Assembly: GCA_022606425.2 (NCBI GenBank) | Contig: JAHDVF020001471.1 | Coordinates: forward strand, 453,119 to 517,118 | Direction: 5' to 3' | Source: Lepidostoma basale | Lineage: Eukaryota; Arthropoda; Insecta; Trichoptera; Lepidostomatidae | DNA length: 64,000 bases | Shown here: piece after piece, positions 58,457 to 64,000 of the stretch | Position numbering within the stretch: the first letter of the stretch is position 1 | How the letters are laid out: every line of letters starts with the position of its first letter | Position numbers and translations under genes: made by a program | Notes under the pieces: generated by a model | Told to the model about the DNA's origin: nothing | What the model saw: the letters and a program-made list of their open reading frames with translations, nothing else | The model's database searches: none

Positions 58457-59326
58457 TATACATGCGGAAATATACAACGGAAGAAAACCGAAAATCTGAA
58501 TCCAGTAGTTATTATATTTATAGAGATATTGAATTCATTGTAACTAATGTGTACTAGCTACCCAGCATCGGTAAGAGAATGTTAACTGCATCACAAAGCT
58601 TTATACGCGACAGTCGTATACAAGAAAAGACACGTGGCTCCAATAATGAGGTAAAGTTAGCAAACATCGTGTTCAAATGACTTGAATTCGGAAAAAAAAT
58701 ATATATAACGACATAAAAAAAAAAAAAAAAACGGAACGATAAAATTGAAAGTGTCATAAAAAAATATAAAAGAAAGGGGCTTCTTTCAACGGAAGTGTTT
58801 TAAACGTCAATAGTTCAAGTGACCAATTTATAACATGTTCCGGAACAAAATATACTCGAGCGTGAAATTGAGTACGCTCATTTAGCAGTACCGTATTCTT
58901 GTTCGTTATGTTTTATGCATGCGGCCTGTACCCAGCACCGGCTGTTCAGGGGTACTTTAATGGCACCAATTAGCGGGGGTTCGAACTATAAAAAGTGTAA
59001 TTCGACAGGACAGCCGTGCGTGGAATCTTCAGCATGCAATCATTATGATGCCAGTGATGAATGTTCTGGTGATTTTAAATTATTAAACGTGGCTAAAGGT
59101 GCATCGCGGAAAGACAAGTGTACGTTTAACATTCGGGATCGATATTCTAATTGCAATGCTTCTACTCTTAAAAACTCCCAAATAAAAATTACCATAACAA
59201 GACACGTACATTAAAAAATAGCGTATTTTTTACAGCATACCTAATAATTAAGTTGCAAAAAAATATTCTTGAAAAATTTAAGGCGTTAACACTCCGGAAT
59301 TCCATAATAACAAATTTTTATACATT
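58457..59326. other. Unassigned DNA
   Basis: It has an A run at 58720-58738. A 99-codon plus frame with seven cysteines (58915-59214) is unrecognised and may be chance. Confidence 0.35.
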
Positions 59327-59459
59327 AAAACACAGTTTTTTTTTCACTTTTGTTTATTTTTCTACCACGTTTCGAAGGTTTTGAATTTTCATCATCGGGT
59401 AAAAAACCTTCGAAACATGTCGAGAAAAATAAACTCAAAAGCGGAAAAAATTGTGTTTT
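59327..59459. repeat. Imperfect foldback with GAAAC cores on both strands
   Basis: Arms around 59327-59375 and 59403-59459 pair with several mismatches. The plus strand has AACCTTCGAAACATGTCGAG; the minus strand has GATGATGAAAATTC followed by CCTTCGAAACGTGG. The minus reading keeps the TGATGA and GAAAC parts of a hammerhead core. Confidence 0.65.
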
Positions 59460-59489
59460 AATTACATTAATGTTGTTAATTGAAATATC

Positions 59490-59640
59490 TTGGTAAAAGT
59501 TCATTGAAAAAACTGAAAAAATATATTTATTTAAAATAAAATAAAAACTCGTTTATAATAAGTATTTAGTTTTATTCCACTCGATTTTTAAATTCGAACA
59601 GTTTCGAGCTTCGAGGGTCTTCTGATAGCGAGCAGCTATA
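59490..59640 (-). repeat. Half foldback of the same family
   Basis: The left part GGTAAAAGTTCATTGAAAA echoes 4471 and 52483. The minus strand contains CCTCGAAGCTCGAAACTGTTCG, again a small hairpin followed by GAAAC. Confidence 0.5.
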
Positions 59641-60190
59641 AATAAAAGTAAAAGTTGAAAGGATTTTTTAATAAAAATGTGTTCATTATCTAAAGTGTTT
59701 TAATTGAAAAAAAAACATTATAATAGATCCACCTTGGATCGTAGTACGTAAAACCAAAAGTGTTTTCATATTCCGAGCTTAATTATGTATGTTATACACA
59801 ATTAAATGTTTGTTTTGAGATATTAGTAGGATCAACGGTTTTGAGGCAATAAATCTATATAAATAAAAGGCCAGCTTCCGGTGTGTGCGGACTAATTCCG
59901 GGGTTATTCCTAAGCAGATCGTTTTCATATTGATACACTTCCTTAATAGATAGACATAGGTGGGCATAGGCATATTTTTGTTATTAATCGAGCTCTAATT
60001 AACTTTGGAAATTTATAAATTTTCGTAGTGCGAGCGAGTATAGACCTTCATGTTCGTATCACCTGAGTATCGATCTTTAGAGTCTATATTCGCTTGGCGT
60101 GATAAGATGCAAATTAGTGGCTTTTTTGACTCTTTGCGTGGTCAGATATGAAATTAGTCGCTCCTTTGAACTGAAAAATATACGCACGTT
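59641..60190. other. Unassigned DNA
   Basis: No gene or named repeat. Confidence 0.4.
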
Positions 60191-60433
60191 TAGGGATGGG
60201 CAAAACGACTCATCTCAGGGATCTGATCTGAACGGTTCCGCTCAGCAAAGTGAGCCGACTCTTTTTAACGATCCACGGTTCACCATTTTGAGTCGTTCAA
60301 AGTTTGAAATTATTTTAGTGACCTTTTTTTTTTGCTCCTCGACCAAAAAAGTTGATTCCGGTAAAAAAAAAAAATTCACCAGGATAAATTTTTTGTCGAT
60401 GAGCTAAAAAAAAAATTCACAACGACAAAACGA

Positions 60434-60703
60434 CTCGATAATTATCAAGAAGAATCGGCTCACTTTACTGAGCGGAACCATTCAGCTCAGATCCCTTAAA
60501 GAGATCACTAAAAATAGTCGACTCTTTTGCAATAATATACGATTCACCGAGCGCAGAGGTCGGCAAAATGCGGCTCCGGAGCCGCTCGATAATTATCAAG
60601 AAGAATCGGCTCACTTTACTGAGCGGAACCGTTCGTCGACTCTTTTGCAATAATATATGATTCACCTAGCGCAGAGGTCGGCAAAATGCGGCTCCGGAGC
60701 CGA
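60434..60703. repeat. Tandem duplication carrying a hAT end
   Basis: CTCGATAATTATCAAGAAGA starts units at 60434 and 60585. Each ends with GCAGAGGTCGGCAAAATGCG and GCTCCGGAGCCG, the left end of the 60672 hAT element. Unit 2 lacks about 32 bp present in unit 1. Confidence 0.85.
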
Positions 60704-60738
60704 AGGGGTTTGTTGAAAGGAAAAATAATCGCGAGATA

Positions 60739-60887
60739 CTTGCTTACCATCGCATCATTCATCAAGAACGCTCTGTCCGCAGACATTTCCAGAAGAAATT
60801 TGTAAAGTTATGGAATTGGTGATTACGATTATCAATTCCGGTTTAGCTAAAACTCTTAATCATCATCGCCAATTCAAAGATTTTTAG
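60739..60887 (+). pseudogene. hAT transposase remnant
   Basis: It reads LAYHRIIHQERSVRRH, then after a one-base shift PEEICKVMELVITIINSGLA and LNHHRQFKDF before a stop. This matches the conserved 'HCIIHQExLC ... VMxxVxxxVNxIRxxxLNHRQF' stretch of hAT transposases related to vertebrate ZBED/GTF2IRD2-type domesticates. The rest of the protein is missing. Confidence 0.8.
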
Positions 60888-60984
60888 TCATCATCTTCAA
60901 CGCCTGAAATAGTATTACTGACTCTTGCTGATCTTTCGCTTTTCGCTTCTACATATTCATGCGGACAATTTTATTCAAGCATGA

Positions 60985-61375
60985 ATTTTAACAAGAGTAA
61001 ACTACGAAGTCGTCTTATTGATGAGAACATGGAATTGTGCCTAAAATTAAGAATAACAACAAACAAACATGCATCAGGTCCATAATAACATACGGAATCA
61101 AAGCAAGAGCAGACACTGTCAGAACCAGACTGCGACCTATTGTGGGGAGAACCGTTAGAGATAGGATACCCAACGAATAAATTCGCAAATCCTGCAACAT
61201 TGAAGACATAGTGAGATGGAGTAGGCAGAGACATCGAGAGAATGGATCCAGCAAGAATTCCTAATATCGTGATACAAGAGACTCCAGAGGGCCGTCGACC
61301 ACCAGGATGACCACCAAAGAGATGGAGAGAAGGCTGGTCGCCTTCATCACAGGAAGAAGTATGAAATAATGTTTT
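60985..61375 (+). pseudogene. LINE C fragment nested in the hAT element
   Basis: It reads RSIITYGIKARADTVRTRLR, then VRDRIPNE, stop, IRKSCNIEDIVRWSRQ and, after shifts, ETPEGRRPPG, stop, PPKRWREGWSPSSQEEV. It is closest to 22925-23165. Confidence 0.85.
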
Positions 61376-61631
61376 ATTCAGTGTACCCGTAATTGAATGA
61401 AGTGCAAAAATTATAATAAAGGTTATCTAAATCAATAAACATATTTGGCTCTCAATTTTTTTTTAAATCGTTGTAAAGTACGCATTTGGCTCTTTGGCTA
61501 ATAATTTTGCCGACCCCCCTGACCTAGCGGATCATTGAGCTGCCGCTCTTTTTTTTATGGATCATCGCTCACCCGCTCACCAAAAAGATTCGAATCTTTG
61601 AGTCGACTCGTGAGCGGATTGCCCATCCCTA

Positions 61632-61885
61632 TCTCTGAAATGTCAAATTTGAATTGCGTGTTAGTTTCGTAAGTAAAATATTTATATTTCTAATTCATAT
61701 ATATCTTCAGTTTATTCTATTTTGCCGTTGAAATGAATACAGATTATATTTCCGCATTACATGTTTCAAAGTTTTAGTTCTAAATTAGGTATATCGAATA
61801 GAAATGAAGTTACATATCGTTTTACTTACGTATTATTTTAGGTTATGTTATGAATCTACATGGAAAAACGTTAAATTCTAAGTAA
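61632..61885. other. Unassigned AT-rich DNA
   Basis: Short spacer between the hAT nest and the satellite array. Nothing recognisable. Confidence 0.4.
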
Positions 61886-64000
61886 CAATTCTATGAATTG
61901 GTATAATCTATTTTAATAATGTTATTTTAATGTACAATTGTTCTGGCAGGGCGATAACCTATAATATCTTTTGGATTAGACGATTTACTTCAGCTGTTTT
62001 AGTTTTTCTCTGTTATGCTGTGATAGGTAAACATATTCTTACATACAGCATTAGCTGCCTCAGTTGGAAAAATCCAGTAATATAACATTTCCAAATGGTC
62101 TGACGTTCCCACGCCAGTGAGTTTTTTTTTTTAATATACTGCTCATTTTAATATAATTATTTGATTTTTGCAGAGATGCCGACGCTAAGGATGATACCAG
62201 GAAAGACTCTTTGAGATAGGGTGAGGAACACGGCTATCCACGATATCTCCAAGGTGGAAGATGTCGTGAGATGGGGCACGCAACGAAAGATACTGGCATG
62301 TATGGATCCCACACCTCACAATTCTATGAATTGGTATAATCTATTTTAATAATGTTATTTTAATGTAAAATTGTTCTGGCAGGGCGATAACCTATATCTT
62401 TTGGATTAGACAATTTACTTCAGCTGTTTTAGTTTTTCTCTGAAATAAAAAAATGCTGTGATAGGTAAACATATCCTTACATACAGCATTAGCTGCCTCA
62501 GTTGGAAAAATCCAGTAATATAACATTTCCAAATGTTCTGACGTTCCCACGCCAGTGTTTTTTTTTAATATACTGCTCATTTTAATATAATTATTTGATT
62601 TTTGCAGAGATGCCGACGCTAAGGATGATACCAGGAAAGACTCTTTGAGATAGGGTGAGGAACACGGCTATCCACGATATCTCCAAGGTGGAAGATGTCG
62701 TGAGATGGGGCACGCAACGCAAGATACTGGCATGTATGGATCCCACACCTCACAATTCTATGAATTGGTATAATCTATTTTAATAATGTTATTTTAATGT
62801 AAAATTGTTCTGGCAGGGCGATAACCTATAATATCTTTTGGATTAGACGATTTACTTCAGCTGTTTTAGTTTTTCTCTGTTATGCTGTGATAGGTAAACA
62901 TATTCTTACATACAGCATTAGCTGCCTCAGTTGGAAAAATCCAGTAATATAACATTTCCAAATGGTCTGACGTTCCCACGCCAGTGTTTTTTTTTTAATA
63001 TACTGCTCATTTTAATATAATTATTTGATTTTTGCAGAGATGCCGACGCTAAGGATGATACCAGGAAAGACTCTTTGAGATAGGGTGAGGAACACGGCTA
63101 TCCACGATATCTCCAAGGTGGAAGATGTCGTGAGATGGGGCACGCAACGCAAGATACTGGCATGTATGGATCCCACACCTCACAATTCTATGAATTGGTA
63201 CATAATCTATTTAATAATGTTATTTTAATGTAAAATTGTTCTGGCAGGGCGATAACCTATAATAATATCTTTTTAGTTAGACGATTTACTTCAGCTGTTT
63301 TAGTTTTTCTCTGTTATGCTGTGATAGGTAAAACATATTCTTACGTACAGCATTAGCTGCCTCAGTTAGGAAAAAATCCCAGTAATATAACATTTCCAAA
63401 TGGTCTGACGTTCCCACGCCAGTGTTTTTTTTAATATACTGCTCATTTCTAATATAATTATTTGATTTTTGCAGAGATGCCGACGCTAAGGATGATACCA
63501 GGAAAGACTCTTTGAAGGAATAGGGTGAAACTGCGGCTATCCACGATATGTATCTCAAGGTGGAAAGATGTCGTGGATGGGCACGCAACGCAAGATACTG
63601 GCATGTATGGATCCCACCTCACAATTCTATGAATTGGTATAATCTATTTTAATAATGTTATTTTAATGTAAAATTGTTCTGGCAGGGCGATAACCTATAA
63701 TATCTTTTGGATTAGACGATTTACTTCAGCTGTTTTAGTTTTTCTCTGTTATGCTGTGATAGGTAAACATATTCTTACGTACAGCATTAGCTGCCTCAGT
63801 TGGAAAAAATCCAGTAATATAACATTTCCAAATGTTCTGACGTTCCCACGCCAGTGTTTTTTTTTTAATATACTGCTCATTTTAATATAATTATTTGATT
63901 TTGGCAGAGATGCCGACGCTAAGGATGATACCAGGAAAGACTCTTTGAGATAGGGTGAGGAACACGGCTATCCACGATATCTCCAAGGTGGAAGATGTCG
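61886..64000 (+). repeat. Tandem satellite, about 433-bp unit, LINE-derived segment
   Basis: Units start (CAATTCTATGAATTGG) at 61886, 62319, 62753, 63183 and 63622, giving lengths of 433, 434, 430 and 439 bp. The fifth is cut by the window edge, so the array continues. About 140 bp of each unit (for example 62173-62312) matches LINE C near 50540-50700, with DRVRNTAIHDISKVEDVVRW-like codons. The rest is AT-rich and unrelated to known families. Unit 4 has more indels. Minus-strand frames such as EHLEMLYYWIFPTEAANAV recur in each unit but are interrupted and not supported as a gene. Confidence 0.93.

Larger units (their letters stand above)
60672..61521 (+). mobile_element. hAT element with exact 8-bp target duplication
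   Basis: ACCTAGCG lies directly on both sides (60664-60671, 61522-61529). The ends are CAGAGGTCGGCAAAA and, inverted, CAGGGGGGTCGGCAAAA. Both features are standard for hAT elements. It holds a short transposase remnant (60739-60887) and a LINE C insertion (60985-61375). Confidence 0.9.
60191..61630. mobile_element. Outer hAT-like element, host of nested insertions
   Basis: The ends TAGGGATGGGCAAAACGACT (60191) and, inverted, TAGGGATGGGCAATCCGC (about 61630) match. GATGGGCAA ends with ACTC-rich subterminal repeats are typical of some hAT elements. An 8-bp duplication is not visible. Inverted internal blocks (60205-60290 against 60450-60520) share CTCAGCAAAGTGAGCC-like sequence. Confidence 0.6.

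Noticed and set aside
58915..59214. 99-codon frame with seven cysteines as a small secreted protein gene
   Set aside because: No signal peptide, no related protein known to me, and it sits in repeat-rich DNA.
62392..63588. Minus-strand frames inside the satellite as a gene
   Set aside because: The frames are broken differently in each unit and overlap a LINE-derived stretch; they look like chance frames of a tandem repeat.
61886..64000. CRISPR array
   Set aside because: Units of about 433 bp with no spacer structure in a eukaryotic genome; a plain satellite.

Overview
This window looks like a piece of a eukaryotic, almost certainly insect, nuclear genome. It is AT-rich, has no bacterial-style gene packing, and is full of decayed non-LTR retrotransposons, tRNA-derived SINEs, TTAA-flanked and hAT-type elements, and a mariner. 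Several LINE C-termini and the SINE type resemble those of moths and butterflies, so Lepidoptera is my best guess. That is an inference from memory of the families, not something the sequence proves. At most one host exon can be supported: a GC-rich 74-codon exon on the minus strand (9456-9677). The long low-repeat stretches on both sides are best read as intron or intergenic DNA.

Layout. 1-5 kb holds an RTE-type LINE fragment followed by an apparently complete DNA transposon (1282-4278). It has perfect 27-bp terminal inverted repeats, an AAAT target duplication and an uninterrupted, once-spliced 687-codon transposase-like gene. 4.5-9 kb holds a perfect palindrome, a pogo-like element with a residual DNA-binding ORF, and LINE scraps. 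9.4 kb carries the host-like exon. 11-31 kb is mostly unassigned DNA with isolated LINE, SINE, TTAA-flanked and foldback elements, including an 85-bp perfect palindrome at 28 kb. 32-55 kb is repeat-rich. It contains a tail-to-tail LINE pair, hAT miniature elements, several LINE families with GAA-type tails, and one LINE copy cut apart by two later insertions (52.6-54.3 kb). 56 kb has a mariner that lost its N-terminal domain but keeps its D-D34D triad. 58 kb has a long inverted repeat. 60.2-61.6 kb has an element-in-element nest (hAT-like, hAT, LINE). From 61.9 kb to the right edge there is a tandem satellite of about 433 bp whose unit contains a LINE fragment.

Recurring families. 'LINE B' is used here for a family ending in a peptide like SAYPFGETA; it has about 14 pieces in this window. 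'LINE A/E' are jockey-like 3' ends. 'LINE C' and 'LINE D' are RTE-like C-termini with GAA tails. A dispersed foldback family shares a core of a short hairpin followed by CGAAAC and a nearby GTC. It resembles a hammerhead ribozyme of the kind known from Penelope-like retroelements. No genes here work together as a host pathway; the functional units are self-contained mobile elements.

The two items most worth following up are the 1282-4278 transposon, whose superfamily I cannot name with confidence, and the hammerhead-like foldback family.
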